Shown in pieces: positions 43,485 to 53,995 of a DNA stretch of 64,000 nucleotides. The translations under genes and the position numbers were made by a program. The notes beneath the pieces were generated by a model. That model did no database searches. It saw nothing but the letters and a program-made list of their open reading frames with translations, and was not told where the DNA came from. Numbering within the stretch: the first letter of the stretch is position 1; each line of letters begins with the position of its first letter. Source of the DNA: Thalassospira xiamenensis M-5 = DSM 17429 (GTDB lineage Bacteria > Pseudomonadota > Alphaproteobacteria > Rhodospirillales > Thalassospiraceae); assembly GCF_000300235.2 (NCBI RefSeq), contig NZ_CP004388.1, forward strand, positions 3,170,001-3,234,000, written 5' to 3'.

Positions 43485-44864
43485 TCAGTTTTCTGGACGA
43501 TCCAGCCCGACTTTGGAAAGGGCAGCATCCTGATTGCGGGCCAATATGTCCGCATCAAAGTTTCCGACCAGATCGTTGAATATCTGATACCAGTTCAGAT
43601 GCGCATCAAGGCGCAGGAACACCGCACCAAGCCCAACGGCCGCACGATCCACCAGAACAAATTCGCGCGGCGGCTTGACCCCACCGACGCGGCGCAACTC
43701 ACTGTGCACCCTGCCCGCGACCTCCGCCCCATAGGCCACCGAATTGGTTTCATCCATCCGGCGTTCGCGATCATCAAGGATCGGGCCATACACAAAACCA
43801 GCCCAGATATTAAGAACATCAATCAGTTCTCGTGACGGGTTATCGAATCCCCAGCTTTGATAGGCATGAACCGCCTTTTCCTCGTCCTTATCCCGCAATG
43901 CTTCATAAAGCGTGATGACGGCATTGACGAAAGCAGGCGGGAAAATACGGATACAGCCGAAATCAAGCAGATTGACCGACAGATCTTCGCGCAGCGAATA
44001 GTTCCCCAGATGCGGATCGCCATGTATCACGCCATAACGATAAAATGGCACATACCACGCGCGAAACATGTTCAGCGCCACCTGATTGCGTGCTTCCTGC
44101 GACGGATCACTATCAAGGAATTTCTGGAATTTCTGCCCAGTCTGCCACGTCATGGTCAGAAGCCGCTTGGTCGTAAGGTCCATCACCGGTTCGGGCACAT
44201 GCGCGCAATTTTCATCCGCCACCATATGGCGATAAAGCTGCATGTTGCGGGCTTCGCGTTCGTAATCAAGTTCCTCACGCAGGCGCGCGGTCAGTTCCAA
44301 CTGGATATTTTCGGCATCAATCGCGCTGTCATACCGGCGATAGATCGCAAAGGCAGCGCGAAGCTGCTTAAGATCGGCTTCCACTGTCGCCGACATATCG
44401 GGATATTGCAGCTTGCAGGCCACCGTTCGACCATCATCAAGTGTGGCACGATGAACCTGCCCAAGCGATGCCGCGGCCACCGCATCACGGCTGAAATCGG
44501 CGAATTTTTCCTGCCATCCCGCCCCCAATTCGGTGCGCATCCGGCGTTTGACAAACAGCCATCCCATACTGGGGGCGTCCGCCTGAAGCGTTGCCAGTGC
44601 CTGGGTATATTCCTTTGGCAGGGCATCGGGGATGGTCGACAGGATTTGCGCAACCTTCATCAACGGGCCCTTAAGCCCGCCCAAGGCGGACGTCAGTTCG
44701 GCGGCATATTTCGCATGATCGATATCACCGCCGAACATTTTTCCCGTGGCAAGGCGTGCTGCCAGCTTTCCAGCCGACGCCCCCACCTTCGCATAACGAC
44801 GAACCCTCCCGCCGAACCGATTGCTCTCGTTTTGGGCGGTGAAATCTTCGTCGTCATTGCTCAT
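43485..44864 (-). CDS. ABC1/UbiB-family atypical kinase
   Basis: 459 residues. The family's KxGQ motif appears as KVAQ (in LMKVAQILSTIPDALPKEY), the Ala-rich nucleotide loop as AAASLGQVHRA, the catalytic loop as HGDPHLGNY, and the metal motif as LLDFG. It lacks the two C-terminal membrane helices of UbiB and so belongs to the soluble ABC1 branch. Family members support ubiquinone synthesis or lipid homeostasis as ATPases or kinases. It starts one base after the oligopeptidase stop codon, so they form an operon. Confidence 0.88.
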   Translation of the reverse strand: MSNDDEDFTAQNESNRFGGRVRRYAKVGASAGKLAARLATGKMFGGDIDHAKYAAELTSALGGLKGPLMKVAQILSTIPDALPKEYTQALATLQADAPSMGWLFVKRRMRTELGAGWQEKFADFSRDAVAAASLGQVHRATLDDGRTVACKLQYPDMSATVEADLKQLRAAFAIYRRYDSAIDAENIQLELTARLREELDYEREARNMQLYRHMVADENCAHVPEPVMDLTTKRLLTMTWQTGQKFQKFLDSDPSQEARNQVALNMFRAWYVPFYRYGVIHGDPHLGNYSLREDLSVNLLDFGCIRIFPPAFVNAVITLYEALRDKDEEKAVHAYQSWGFDNPSRELIDVLNIWAGFVYGPILDDRERRMDETNSVAYGAEVAGRVHSELRRVGGVKPPREFVLVDRAAVGLGAVFLRLDAHLNWYQIFNDLVGNFDADILARNQDAALSKVGLDRPEN

Positions 44865-44865
44865 C

Positions 44866-46641
44866 TCAGGAAAGTTCCTCCAACTCGTCGATCATGCGTT
44901 TGATCATGTTAAGGCCGCGCTGCCAGAATGCCGGATCGGAGGCGTCCAGACCGAACGGTGCCAGCAGCTCCTGATGGCGTTTGGTGCCACCGGCTTTCAG
45001 CATTTCGAAATATTTCTGCTGGAAACCGTCTTCGGCATTTTCATAAACGTCATACAGCGAATTCACGAGGCAATCGCCAAACGCATAGGCGTAAACATAA
45101 AACGGCGAATGGATGAAATGCGGGATATAGGACCAGTAATATTTGTACTCGTCCTCGTACCGGATCGCATCACCCAGACTTTCATGTTGTACGGCAAGCC
45201 AGATCTCGCAGATCTCATCGACCGTCAATTCACCTTCGCGGCGTTTGGTATGAACGCGTTTTTCAAATTCAAAGAACGCGATCTGGCGCACGACGGTGTT
45301 GAGCATATCCTCGACCTTGCCAGCCAGCATGATGCGTTTCATCTTCGGATCGGTTTCCGCACGCAGCATCGACTGGAAGGTCAGCATTTCACCAAAAACA
45401 GACGCGGTTTCCGCCAAGGTCAGCGGCGTGTCAGACAGGAAATAGCCCTGCTCCCCGGCAAGAACCTGATGAACCCCGTGGCCAAGTTCGTGCGCCAGCG
45501 TCATCACGTCGCGCGTTTTGCCGTGATAGTTCAGCAGAAGGTACGGGTGGGCTGACGGCACGGTCGGATGGGCAAAGGCCCCCGATGATTTACCGGCGCG
45601 CGGCGGCACATCAATCCACGGATTATCAAAAAATTTCTGACCGACTTCGGCAAGCTCGGGCGAAAATTCACCATATGCCTTAAGGACGGTTTTACGCGCC
45701 GTGTCCCAATCGATATGGCGATCATCATCATCTGGAAGCGGCGCATTGCGATCCCAGTAATCAAGCTGATCAACGCCAAACCATTTGGCTTTCAGACGGT
45801 AATACCGATGCGACAGATCGGCATGGCTGCTGGCGACTGCGGAATTCAGCGCCTCGACAACATCGTCTTCGACCTGGTTTGACAGGTTGCGCGCCGACAC
45901 GGGGGTTGCGAATTTACGCAGCCGGTCGTCAATTTCCTTGTCCTTGGCCAGCGTATTGGTGATATGGGCCAGAAGCTTGATGTTTTTTCCAAGCACATCG
46001 CCAATCGATTTTGCCGCTGCCTTGCGTTCCGCCACCTTGGTCGAAGACAGCATATTGGCGACATCCGACATGGTCAGTTCTTCGCCATTCATCGGGAAAC
46101 GCAGATCGGCCATCGTCTGATCGAACAAACGCACCCATGCGCTTGAACCGGCAACGCGGCGTTCATGCAGGACCTGCTCGACCTCGTCCGAAAGTTGGTG
46201 CGGACGGAAAGCACGGTTTTCATCAAGCCACGGGCGATAGCGGCGAAGGGCGGCACTTTCGTCATATTTTGTCGAAAGCACCTCTTCCTCAATCCGGTTG
46301 ATTTCAAGACCGAAGAACAGCGACAGGCTGGAAATGCTCGTCATTTCTTCCTGAACGGATTGATAGAACTGACCAATCGCAGCGTCCGAGCTATCGCCTG
46401 CATACAGCAGTTGGGCAAATGATCCGATCCGGCCACAGACTTCACTGATGGCTTCATATTCGGCAATTGCGGCTGCAAGTTCATTCCCCGAAAGATCGGC
46501 AAGCTTGCCCTGATAGTTTTTCTGGAAGGCGTCCGAGCGGGCTTTGGCATCGTCAAGATCACGCCGGATGGCCGGGTCTTTGGGATCGTTATAGAGATCG
46601 GTCAGATCCCAGGTCGGCAAATTCTTGTCGGTCGCGTTCAT
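44866..46641 (-). CDS. pepF: Oligoendopeptidase F (M3 metallopeptidase)
   Basis: 591 residues. The zinc motif HELGH is in MTLAHELGHGVHQVLAG (about residues 390), with the downstream Glu in TLAETASVFGEM. The N-terminal oligopeptidase F domain (about 100-185) is present. It cleaves short peptides in the cytosol. GGAGG precedes the ATG. The gene is followed by the ABC1 kinase after one base and is divergent from an acyl-CoA ligase gene. Motifs and length are normal. Confidence 0.92.
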   Translation of the reverse strand: MNATDKNLPTWDLTDLYNDPKDPAIRRDLDDAKARSDAFQKNYQGKLADLSGNELAAAIAEYEAISEVCGRIGSFAQLLYAGDSSDAAIGQFYQSVQEEMTSISSLSLFFGLEINRIEEEVLSTKYDESAALRRYRPWLDENRAFRPHQLSDEVEQVLHERRVAGSSAWVRLFDQTMADLRFPMNGEELTMSDVANMLSSTKVAERKAAAKSIGDVLGKNIKLLAHITNTLAKDKEIDDRLRKFATPVSARNLSNQVEDDVVEALNSAVASSHADLSHRYYRLKAKWFGVDQLDYWDRNAPLPDDDDRHIDWDTARKTVLKAYGEFSPELAEVGQKFFDNPWIDVPPRAGKSSGAFAHPTVPSAHPYLLLNYHGKTRDVMTLAHELGHGVHQVLAGEQGYFLSDTPLTLAETASVFGEMLTFQSMLRAETDPKMKRIMLAGKVEDMLNTVVRQIAFFEFEKRVHTKRREGELTVDEICEIWLAVQHESLGDAIRYEDEYKYYWSYIPHFIHSPFYVYAYAFGDCLVNSLYDVYENAEDGFQQKYFEMLKAGGTKRHQELLAPFGLDASDPAFWQRGLNMIKRMIDELEELS

Positions 46642-47076
46642 TTGTCCTCCAGACAGTCGATTATGCCATCAGGCCTTTTACATTCAGGCCCGAAACATCC
46701 ATGCCCCGATATATGCTGGCCGGGGGCCCTGCGCCAGTGCCGATAACAGCTTTGTCTGTGCGCGCACATCAAACGGGGCGAATTTCAATACCGACAATAG
46801 CGTTTTGAACCCGGCTTGTGAAATCGCTATCATCGATGGAACCCAACGAATTTTTCCTACGGTGTGAAGTCGCACGCATTTGAACGGTTCAAAGATCATT
46901 TTCCGGCTGCGTAATGCCGCAATCCCTGATAACAAAAGCAATGTGGCCCCGTGCATCTGTGATGGAAGCGCCGAACTTTTGATAGTTTGCGATCACAATG
47001 CGGTGACAGACGTAAACAGTGACACCAAGATCACTGTATGAAGGTAAGAGAAACGACAACAAGGCAAGGAAGCGTC
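46642..47076. other. Divergent promoter region between pepF and the acyl-CoA ligase gene
   Basis: 435 bp with no convincing gene. A 90-codon minus-strand frame (46684-46956) lacks a ribosome site and family features. Confidence 0.4.
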
Positions 47077-48897
47077 ATGACGAATTTGCAGGATTATGCC
47101 GATTGGCAGAACTTGCCGTCGATGTTTTTCAAACAGGCTGAAAAATACGGGGATTCACCGTTCTTGTGGACCAAGGATGGTGAGACAGATGAGTTTGTCC
47201 CGACCAGCTGGAATGACGCCGCCGATCAGGTGCGCGCATTGGCGCGCTCACTTTATAAAATCGGGGTTCGCCCCGGTGATCGGGTTTTGCTGGTGTCGGA
47301 AAACCGCACCGAATGGAGTATTGCCGATCTGGCGATCATGTGTGTTGGTGCCCTGACCGTTCCCGCCTATACCACCAATACCGAACGCGATCATCTGCAC
47401 GCGATCGAAGACAGCGGTGCAGGCATTGCCATCATATCGACCAAAAAACTCGCCCAGCCGTTCCTGCATGCCGCCCTTGATAGCGGGCGCTGCCGTCATG
47501 CGATCATGATGGAAGACTGGGGTCAAAGCTTTGTTGGCGACATTACCATCACCCGATGGGAAGATATGATTTCACAGGGGCGCGGACTGACCGATGATAT
47601 CGATGCATGGGTTGCCAATATTGAACGCGATCAGCTTGCCTGCCTGATATACACATCCGGCACGGGCGGCGCGCCCAAGGGCGTTATGCTCAGCCACGGG
47701 GCGATCCTGTCAAACTGCATGGGGGCGTTTGATATCATCGAAACGCTGGGGATCGAGGAAGAGGTCTTCCTGTCCTTCCTGCCGCTGTCGCATTCCTACG
47801 AACATACCGCGGGCCTTTATTTTCCGATGAGCATCGGCGCACAGATCTATTACGCCGAAAGCCTTGATCGGCTCGCGGCAAACCTTGCCGAAGTCCGCCC
47901 AACCATCATGACGGCTGTACCGCGCCTTTATGAAATGCTCTATCAGCGCATGAGCCGCATGGTCGAAAAAGAAGGCGGCTTCAAGCAGAAGCTGTTTAAC
48001 CTGACGCTCAAGCTTGGTCGCAAAACTTACGAAAAACAACCCCTCAGCCTGATCGAAAAAATCCAGAATTTCGTTTGCGAAATTCTTCTGCGCCGCAAAT
48101 TGCGTCAGCGTTTCGGCGGCCGGATCAAGGCCATGGTATCAGGCGGCGGTCCTCTGAACTACGAACTGGGTGTATTGTTCGTCTCGTGCGGCATTCGTAT
48201 CCTTCAGGGATATGGACAAACCGAATTTGCCCCGGTCGTGTCGTGCAACCGTGCCGAAAACAACAAATTGCGTACTGTTGGCCCGCCGATGGTCGGGGCC
48301 GAGGCGAAAATTGCCGATGACGGTGAAATCCTGCTGCGCGGCGAAAGCATGATGAAGGGGTACTGGAACCTGCCCGAAGTCACTGCTGCCACCATCATAG
48401 ATGGCTGGCTGCATACCGGGGATATCGGCAAGTTCGACGAAGAAGGCAGCCTTGTTATTACGGACCGCAAAAAGGATATCATCGTCAATTCCGGGGGCGA
48501 CAATATCTCGCCCCAACGGATCGAGGGTCTTCTGACGCTGGAAACCGAAATTTCCCAGGCGATGGTTTACGGCGACGACAAGCCCTACCTGGTTGCCGTA
48601 CTGTGGCCAGACGAAGATTTCATGCGCGAATTCGCCAAGGAAAACGGAATCGAGAACAATATTGATCTCCTTGGCGAGAACGAGGAATTCCGCAAGAAAA
48701 TCCGCACCGCGGTTGATCATGTCAATCGCCGTCTTTCGACGATTGAAAAGGTCAGAAGCTTTACCTTCGCCGAAAGCCCGTTCTCGATTGATAACGAGAT
48801 GCTGACGCCATCAATGAAAATCCGCCGCCACAAGATCAAGGCGGCCTATGGTCAGGCTCTTGATGCCCTATATCAGCGCAAACGTGGCGGGCAGTAA
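47077..48897 (+). CDS. Long-chain acyl-CoA synthetase (FadD15/AMP-binding)
   Basis: 606 residues from the ATG at 47077, behind AAGGAAG; an upstream start at 47038 would add 13. The ATP loop reads YTSGTGGAPKGVM, where the usual second Thr is Gly. FLPLSHSYEHTAG, QGYGQTEFAPVVSCN and GWLHTGDIGKFDEEGSL are typical of the long-chain FadD15 branch, and the C-terminal KIRRHKI carries the catalytic lysine region. It activates fatty acids with CoA at the inner membrane or in the cytosol. A small P-loop kinase gene follows after nine bases. Confidence 0.88.
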   Translation: MTNLQDYADWQNLPSMFFKQAEKYGDSPFLWTKDGETDEFVPTSWNDAADQVRALARSLYKIGVRPGDRVLLVSENRTEWSIADLAIMCVGALTVPAYTTNTERDHLHAIEDSGAGIAIISTKKLAQPFLHAALDSGRCRHAIMMEDWGQSFVGDITITRWEDMISQGRGLTDDIDAWVANIERDQLACLIYTSGTGGAPKGVMLSHGAILSNCMGAFDIIETLGIEEEVFLSFLPLSHSYEHTAGLYFPMSIGAQIYYAESLDRLAANLAEVRPTIMTAVPRLYEMLYQRMSRMVEKEGGFKQKLFNLTLKLGRKTYEKQPLSLIEKIQNFVCEILLRRKLRQRFGGRIKAMVSGGGPLNYELGVLFVSCGIRILQGYGQTEFAPVVSCNRAENNKLRTVGPPMVGAEAKIADDGEILLRGESMMKGYWNLPEVTAATIIDGWLHTGDIGKFDEEGSLVITDRKKDIIVNSGGDNISPQRIEGLLTLETEISQAMVYGDDKPYLVAVLWPDEDFMREFAKENGIENNIDLLGENEEFRKKIRTAVDHVNRRLSTIEKVRSFTFAESPFSIDNEMLTPSMKIRRHKIKAAYGQALDALYQRKRGGQ

Positions 48898-48906
48898 CAG
48901 GAACCA

Positions 48907-49329
48907 ATGGCAAATCATTTGGCGGACAAACCGATATTAACCCTGATCCGGGGCCTTCCCGGATCAGGCAAATCAACCCTTGCCGCCGCGATTTGCCAGA
49001 TAACCGATGCAGTCCATCTCGAAGCCGATCAGTTCATGATCGACCGCAACGGCAATTACCGGTTTGATAGCCGCAAACTGCGTGACGTTCATGCACGCTG
49101 CGAAGCCGAATGCGACGGGCATCTATCAGCCGGGCAAAGCGTTGTTGTTTCCAACACATTTAGTGAAATCTGGGAAATGCAGGCCTATCTCGACATGGCG
49201 GAACGCCACCATGCCGCATTGCAGATCATCGAATGCCATGGACGATTTGGCAATATCCATGGCGTCCCCGATGATAAAATCAACGCCATGCGCAAACGCT
49301 GGCAACAGCTTCCCGAACGTTATAGCTAA
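48907..49329 (+). CDS. Small P-loop ATP-binding protein (AAA_33 / NEDD4BP2-like)
   Basis: 140 residues. Walker A is LIRGLPGSGKSTLA near residues 14-27; the rest (VHLEADQFMIDRNGNYRFDS, VVVSNTFSEIWEMQAYLDMA, IECHGRFGNIHGVPDDKI) is the pattern of NEDD4-binding-protein-2-like kinases, related to polynucleotide kinases. It likely phosphorylates a nucleotide or nucleic-acid end; no substrate is known. It is cotranscribed with the acyl-CoA synthetase gene nine bases upstream, and convergent with the DUF4197 gene five bases away. Short but complete. Confidence 0.8.
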   Translation: MANHLADKPILTLIRGLPGSGKSTLAAAICQITDAVHLEADQFMIDRNGNYRFDSRKLRDVHARCEAECDGHLSAGQSVVVSNTFSEIWEMQAYLDMAERHHAALQIIECHGRFGNIHGVPDDKINAMRKRWQQLPERYS

Positions 49330-49334
49330 GCCGT

Positions 49335-50138
49335 TCAGTTCACGGTCGAAAAGACCTTTTTCAACACATCCGTTGTCCAGCGCGCCGGGTCGTTGCGGAT
49401 ATCGGCTTCCTGTTTTGCGATGTAATAAAACAGGCCATCCATCGCCTTGTCGGTGGCATGATCGGAAAGTGATGCCTTGATATCGGGCACCATCGGCAAT
49501 GTGTCGTACTGCCCCATCATCTGATCATAAAGCTGCAACGCGCCGGTTTCGGCCAATGCTTCGCCAATTACCGGCCGCAATCTGCTTTCGATATCCCCGC
49601 CCGATACACGGCGCAGATATTTCGTCGCGGCATCTTCCGGCCCATCAAGAATACCCTTGGCATCTTCAAGCGTCATGCGACTGACGGCATCGGCGAGAAT
49701 ATCACCGGCATCCCGCATGGTCTGTTCGGCCGCGCGGTTCATTCGCAATTCAATTTCCTCGCCATAACTGCCAAGCCCGGCAGCACTTAGCAGGGATTGC
49801 GCATGCTTGACGCTATCAGGCAGCGGAATATGCGCCACCGGATCGGCATTGAAGCCATCCGTCACGCCAAGATCGGTGGTGACAACCTCAACCCCCTTAT
49901 CAAGCGCCTGACGCAGGGCATCGGAAACCGTTTCATCGGATAACCCCGCCATCGACGCCGAACTGCTGCCCGATCCGCTGCCAGTCGTGTTCCCTGTCAC
50001 GCTGCCAAGTGCTTCCTTGGCCTTGTCAAAAAAGGATTGCGCGGATGCATCGACCGATAGTCCGGCCATCAGGGCCAGAAACGACGCGGACACAATCAAT
50101 CGGGTAAAGGTCTTGGGTTTTGGTGGCAGTGATCGCAT
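49335..50138 (-). CDS. DUF4197 exported protein
   Basis: 267 residues from the ATG at 50138, behind AAAGGGA; a start at 50231 would add 31. A signal peptide (LIVSASFLALMAGLSVDASA, cleavage near SAQ) precedes a Ser/Gly-rich stretch (GNTTGSGSGSSSASMAGLSD) and then a helical domain of the DUF4197 family (DALRQALDKGVEVVTTDLGV; MDGLFYYIAKQEADIRNDPA at the end). These are periplasmic proteins of unknown function. The gene lies just downstream of clpB on the same strand, past a terminator. Confidence 0.82.
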   Translation of the reverse strand: MRSLPPKPKTFTRLIVSASFLALMAGLSVDASAQSFFDKAKEALGSVTGNTTGSGSGSSSASMAGLSDETVSDALRQALDKGVEVVTTDLGVTDGFNADPVAHIPLPDSVKHAQSLLSAAGLGSYGEEIELRMNRAAEQTMRDAGDILADAVSRMTLEDAKGILDGPEDAATKYLRRVSGGDIESRLRPVIGEALAETGALQLYDQMMGQYDTLPMVPDIKASLSDHATDKAMDGLFYYIAKQEADIRNDPARWTTDVLKKVFSTVN

Positions 50139-50199
50139 GGATGTCCCTTTGGATTTGGTATTTTCATCATCCTGCAGGCAGATCATGGCCTTGAAAAGA

Positions 50200-50228
50200 C
50201 AAAACCCCGATCCGGGACCGGGGTTTTG
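50200..50228. terminator. Terminator between clpB and the DUF4197 gene
   Basis: Perfect 10-bp stem CAAAACCCCG / CGGGGTTTTG with a nine-base loop, 23 bp after the clpB stop codon. Confidence 0.75.
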
Positions 50229-50250
50229 CAAGATTTCAAATCTGCGATGA

Positions 50251-52842
50251 TCAGTCGACCAGTTCGACCTTCTTGCCGTTCAGAAGTAACTGACCGCCTT
50301 CAGCAGAAACCGGGATGGTATCGCCATCCTTGATCCCACCTTCAAGGATTTGCATTGCAAGCGGGTTTTGCAGATAGCGCTGAACAACCCGTTTAAGCGG
50401 ACGCGCACCATAGACCGGGTCATACCCCTTATCGGCCAGCCAGCTTTTGGCGAACTCGTCAAGCTGCAGGGTGATTTTGCGATCAAACAGCAGCTTTTCA
50501 AGACGACCCAACTGGATATCGACAATCGTATCCATCTGGGCACGTTTCAGGCGATGGAAAAGAAGCACTTCGTCCAACCGGTTCAGGAATTCCGGGCGGA
50601 ACGACGCCCGCACGACTTCCATCACCTGGCTGCGCAATTCGCTGCTGTCATGGCCTTCTTCCTGATTGGCCAGAATGTCGGCCCCCAGGTTCGACGTCAG
50701 GATGATCAACGTATTACGGAAGTCGACTGTGCGTCCCTGCCCGTCGGTCAAACGACCTTCGTCAAGGACCTGCAACAGAACGTTGAACACATCGGGGTGG
50801 GCTTTTTCGACCTCGTCAAACAGCACCACCTGATACGGACGACGCCGCACAGCTTCGGTCAGCGAACCGCCTTCCTCGTACCCGACATAGCCCGGAGGCG
50901 CACCGATCAAACGCGCGACCGCATGTTTTTCCATGAATTCCGACATATCGATGCGAACCATGGCCTGTTCATCATCAAACAGGAACTGCGCAAGCGCCTT
51001 GGTCAATTCGGTTTTACCAACCCCTGTCGGACCAAGGAACAGGAACGATCCCATCGGCCGGTTCGGGTCCTGCAAACCGGCACGCGCACGGCGCACCGCA
51101 TTCGAAATCGACCGCACCGCTTCATCCTGACCGACGACGCGTTTGCGCAGGATATCTTCCATCCCAAGCAGTTTTTCACGTTCGCCTTCCAGCATCTTGT
51201 CAACCGGGATCCCCGTCCAGCGCGATACCACCGAAGCGATGTGCTTTTCGGTCACCGCTTCTTCTTTCATGCCGTCGGCCTGATCGTCTTCGGCCTTTTC
51301 AAGCAACCTTTCCAGTGCCGGAATTTCTTCGTATTGAAGCTGCCCGGCACGGTCCAGACGCCCGTCACGCATCGCACGTTCAAGTTCGCCGCGTGCCTGA
51401 TCAAGCTGTTCCTTGATATGGGTCGATGCCGCCAGTTCCTTTTTCTGGGCTTCCCATTTCGCGGTCAGCTCCGCCGATTTGCCTTCAAGTTCGGCCAGTT
51501 CCTTGTCAAGACGGCCAAGGCGATCTTTCGATGCCCGGTCTTCCTCTTTCTTAAGCGCCTCGCGCTCGATCTTCAGCTGAATGATACGGCGATCAAGCTC
51601 GTCGATTTCTTCGGGCTTGGAATCAAGTTCCATCCGAAGACGCGACGCCGACTCATCCATAAGGTCAATCGCCTTATCGGGCAGGAAACGGTCGGTAATG
51701 TACCGGTTCGAAAGCGTTGCTGCCGCCACCAGCGCATTATCGGCAATACGCACCCCGTGATGGAGTTCGTATTTTTCCTTAATGCCGCGCAGGATCGAAA
51801 CCGTGTCGGAAACACTTGGTTCTGAAACAAACACCGGCTGGAAACGACGGGCAAGAGCCGCGTCCTTTTCAATATGCTGCCGGTATTCGTCCAGGGTCGT
51901 TGCCCCGACACAGTGAAGCTCACCGCGCGCCAGTGCCGGTTTCAAAAGGTTGGAGGCATCCATCGATCCCTCTGCCTTTCCGGCTCCGACCAGCGTGTGC
52001 AATTCGTCAATGAACAGAACAATCTGTCCTGCTTCGGCCTCGATCTCGGACATCACCGCTTTCAGGCGTTCCTCAAATTCGCCGCGGAACTTGGCACCGG
52101 CAATCAGCGCCCCAAGATCGAGCGACAGAAGTTTCTTGTCCTTAAGCGTTTCAGGCACGTCACCCTTGACGATGCGCAACGCCAAACCCTCGGCAATGGC
52201 GGTTTTACCCACGCCGGGCTCGCCGATCAGAACCGGGTTGTTTTTTGTCCGGCGCGACAGCACCTGAATCGCGCGCCGAATTTCTTCATCACGGCCAATC
52301 ACCGGATCAAGTTTGCCTTCTCGTGCCGCCGCGGTCAGATCACGCGCGTATTTCTTAAGCGCGTCATACTGGCTTTCCGCACCGGAACTATCGGCCGTGC
52401 GGCCTTTGCGGATATCGTTAATCGCCCCGTTAAGAGCCTGTGCGGTCAATCCTGCATCGGCCAGAACCTTGCCCGCAACCGATTTCGGATCAAGTGCAAT
52501 GGTCAGCAACAACCGTTCAGCGGTGACATAGCTGTCACCGGCTTTCTTGGCGACTTCCTGTGCCTGATCAATCAACCGGGCAAAGTCGGACGACAGATAA
52601 ATCTGGCCATTGCCGCCCGATACCTTGGGCAGTTTTGCCAATTCCTGCGCACAGCGATCCTGTGCCGTTTTCGGCTTTCCGCCCGCCGCCTTGATAAGAT
52701 TGGCTGCCAGACCTTCTTCGTCGTCAAGCAGCACTTTCAGAAGGTGGATCGGCACAAACTGCTGATGGTTTTCACGCAGCGCCAATGATTGCGCCGCCTG
52801 AAGAAAGCCTTTGGACCGGTCCGTAAATTTTTCGAATTCCAT
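50251..52842 (-). CDS. clpB: ATP-dependent chaperone ClpB
   Basis: 863 residues from the ATG at 52842 ([15 protein letters not shown]), behind AAGGAGT. Clp N-domain (about 1-150), first ATPase with GEPGVGKTA, coiled-coil middle domain (about 405-530, rich in Lys/Glu), second ATPase with GPTGVGKTE, and the D2-small domain. The IGF-type ClpP-binding loop is missing, so it is a disaggregase, not a protease partner. It works with DnaK to dissolve aggregates after heat. A heat-shock-like promoter candidate lies upstream. Normal family length. Confidence 0.97.
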   Translation of the reverse strand: MEFEKFTDRSKGFLQAAQSLALRENHQQFVPIHLLKVLLDDEEGLAANLIKAAGGKPKTAQDRCAQELAKLPKVSGGNGQIYLSSDFARLIDQAQEVAKKAGDSYVTAERLLLTIALDPKSVAGKVLADAGLTAQALNGAINDIRKGRTADSSGAESQYDALKKYARDLTAAAREGKLDPVIGRDEEIRRAIQVLSRRTKNNPVLIGEPGVGKTAIAEGLALRIVKGDVPETLKDKKLLSLDLGALIAGAKFRGEFEERLKAVMSEIEAEAGQIVLFIDELHTLVGAGKAEGSMDASNLLKPALARGELHCVGATTLDEYRQHIEKDAALARRFQPVFVSEPSVSDTVSILRGIKEKYELHHGVRIADNALVAAATLSNRYITDRFLPDKAIDLMDESASRLRMELDSKPEEIDELDRRIIQLKIEREALKKEEDRASKDRLGRLDKELAELEGKSAELTAKWEAQKKELAASTHIKEQLDQARGELERAMRDGRLDRAGQLQYEEIPALERLLEKAEDDQADGMKEEAVTEKHIASVVSRWTGIPVDKMLEGEREKLLGMEDILRKRVVGQDEAVRSISNAVRRARAGLQDPNRPMGSFLFLGPTGVGKTELTKALAQFLFDDEQAMVRIDMSEFMEKHAVARLIGAPPGYVGYEEGGSLTEAVRRRPYQVVLFDEVEKAHPDVFNVLLQVLDEGRLTDGQGRTVDFRNTLIILTSNLGADILANQEEGHDSSELRSQVMEVVRASFRPEFLNRLDEVLLFHRLKRAQMDTIVDIQLGRLEKLLFDRKITLQLDEFAKSWLADKGYDPVYGARPLKRVVQRYLQNPLAMQILEGGIKDGDTIPVSAEGGQLLLNGKKVELVD

Positions 52843-53228
52843 GCCTGTCACTCCTTGAGCCAACAGTATCGTAACATGCGGACCTTCTTGGAAGCATCCG
52901 CGACCTTAAGTGGTTTTATCCACAATGGAAATTATCACCCTTTCCATTGCCGACGTCTTTGATATGTCTCAGTTTCAGGGCTTTGCAAGACGATACCCCT
53001 ACAAAAGTTGCAAGAATTAATTGTGCATCGCAAAACCGTTTTCTGGCATCATTCAAGATTGCGACGAAAAGCACTGTCATTCCCGGCAAATCCGTTGCGC
53101 AAGACCGCACAGGAAGTCTTGCCCTTGGGAATGCAAGGCATTAACGTCGCCCTTCATATTTTTACGGCTTGCAACCCGGCCCGCCCCGTTTGCCGATATG
53201 CATATTATGCCACACAGGATCGAATGCC
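52843..53228. other. Divergent promoter region between clpB and the MOSC gene
   Basis: 386 bp with no gene. Holds the candidate clpB heat-shock promoter. Confidence 0.4.
52961..52989 (-). promoter_or_regulatory. Candidate heat-shock (sigma-32) promoter of clpB
   Basis: On the minus strand CTTGCA (52989-52984) and CATATC (52966-52961) with 17 bases between, about 120 bp before the clpB ATG. It resembles RpoH promoters (CTTG ... CCATAT), but the match is partial. Confidence 0.35.
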
Positions 53229-53993
53229 ATGACTGTCCAGCTTAAAGCCATCAAACGTTACCCCGTCAAAGGGCTCAGCGGCATTGAAATGCCTGCCGCC
53301 GACATCACTGCACACAAGATGCTGCAAGATGATCGTCGCTTCATCATCGCCACCCAATCATCGGTTGGTCAGGACGGTGTGCATGAATGGGCGCGCAAAA
53401 GCAATTTCCTGCAACTGGTTAACACGCCCAAGCTGGCCGAACTTGGCATCGAATATGACGATGCAACCACGACGTTGGCAATCCTTCGCAATGGTCGCGT
53501 GATCTGCAAAGGCAATCTTGAAGACAAGATGGGCCGCACCGTGGTCGAGGATTTCCTCTCGGCATTCCTGAAAAACGAGATCGCCGGAACGCCCAGAATT
53601 TATTCTGTCCCCGATGTCAGCTTCGGCGACATGAAGGAACCCTATATCTCGATCATCAATCTGGCATCGGTGCGCGATTTCGGCGACCGTGTCGCCCAGA
53701 CAGAAATCGATCCGATGCGCTTCCGCGGTAATCTGCTGATTGACGGGCTTGAACCATGGGCGGAACTGAAATGGGAAGAAGGCCAGATCATTCAGATTAA
53801 TGGCGTAGATTTCCGCGTTATCCACCCGATCACGCGCTGCAAAGCAACCAGCGTCAACCCCGGCACGGCAGAGTCCGACATCAATGTGCCCCTGCTGCTG
53901 CGTAAAGGTATGAACCACCTTTATATGGGGGTTTATGTCGAAGCACTCGGTTCCGGTGCCATCCATCCGGAGGATGTAGTCACAGTTGCATAA
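53229..53993 (+). CDS. MOSC-domain protein with N-terminal beta-barrel
   Basis: 254 residues from the ATG at 53229. The N-terminal MOSC_N barrel (LKAIKRYPVKGLSGIEMPA) is followed by a MOSC domain (about 120-250: RFRGNLLIDGLEPWAELKWE, PITRCKATSVNP). The Cys in TRCKATSVNP is the conserved cysteine thought to bind sulfur or the molybdenum cofactor. Relatives include the mARC reductases and YcbX, which reduce N-hydroxylated compounds. No electron-donor domain is fused here. The gene is convergent with the TraG-like gene three bases away. Confidence 0.85.
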   Translation: MTVQLKAIKRYPVKGLSGIEMPAADITAHKMLQDDRRFIIATQSSVGQDGVHEWARKSNFLQLVNTPKLAELGIEYDDATTTLAILRNGRVICKGNLEDKMGRTVVEDFLSAFLKNEIAGTPRIYSVPDVSFGDMKEPYISIINLASVRDFGDRVAQTEIDPMRFRGNLLIDGLEPWAELKWEEGQIIQINGVDFRVIHPITRCKATSVNPGTAESDINVPLLLRKGMNHLYMGVYVEALGSGAIHPEDVVTVA

Positions 53994-53995
53994 CG

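Noticed and set aside
46684-46956. A 90-codon minus-strand frame between pepF and the acyl-CoA ligase gene
   Set aside because: No ribosome site, no recognisable pattern, and it fills what should be a divergent promoter region.
50350-51825. A 491-codon plus-strand frame opposite clpB
   Set aside because: Shadow of the third-codon-position GC pattern of clpB; no domain, and clpB itself is unambiguous. Similar long antisense frames opposite prpE, pfkA, the ABC1 kinase gene, prfA and ispG were dropped for the same reason.
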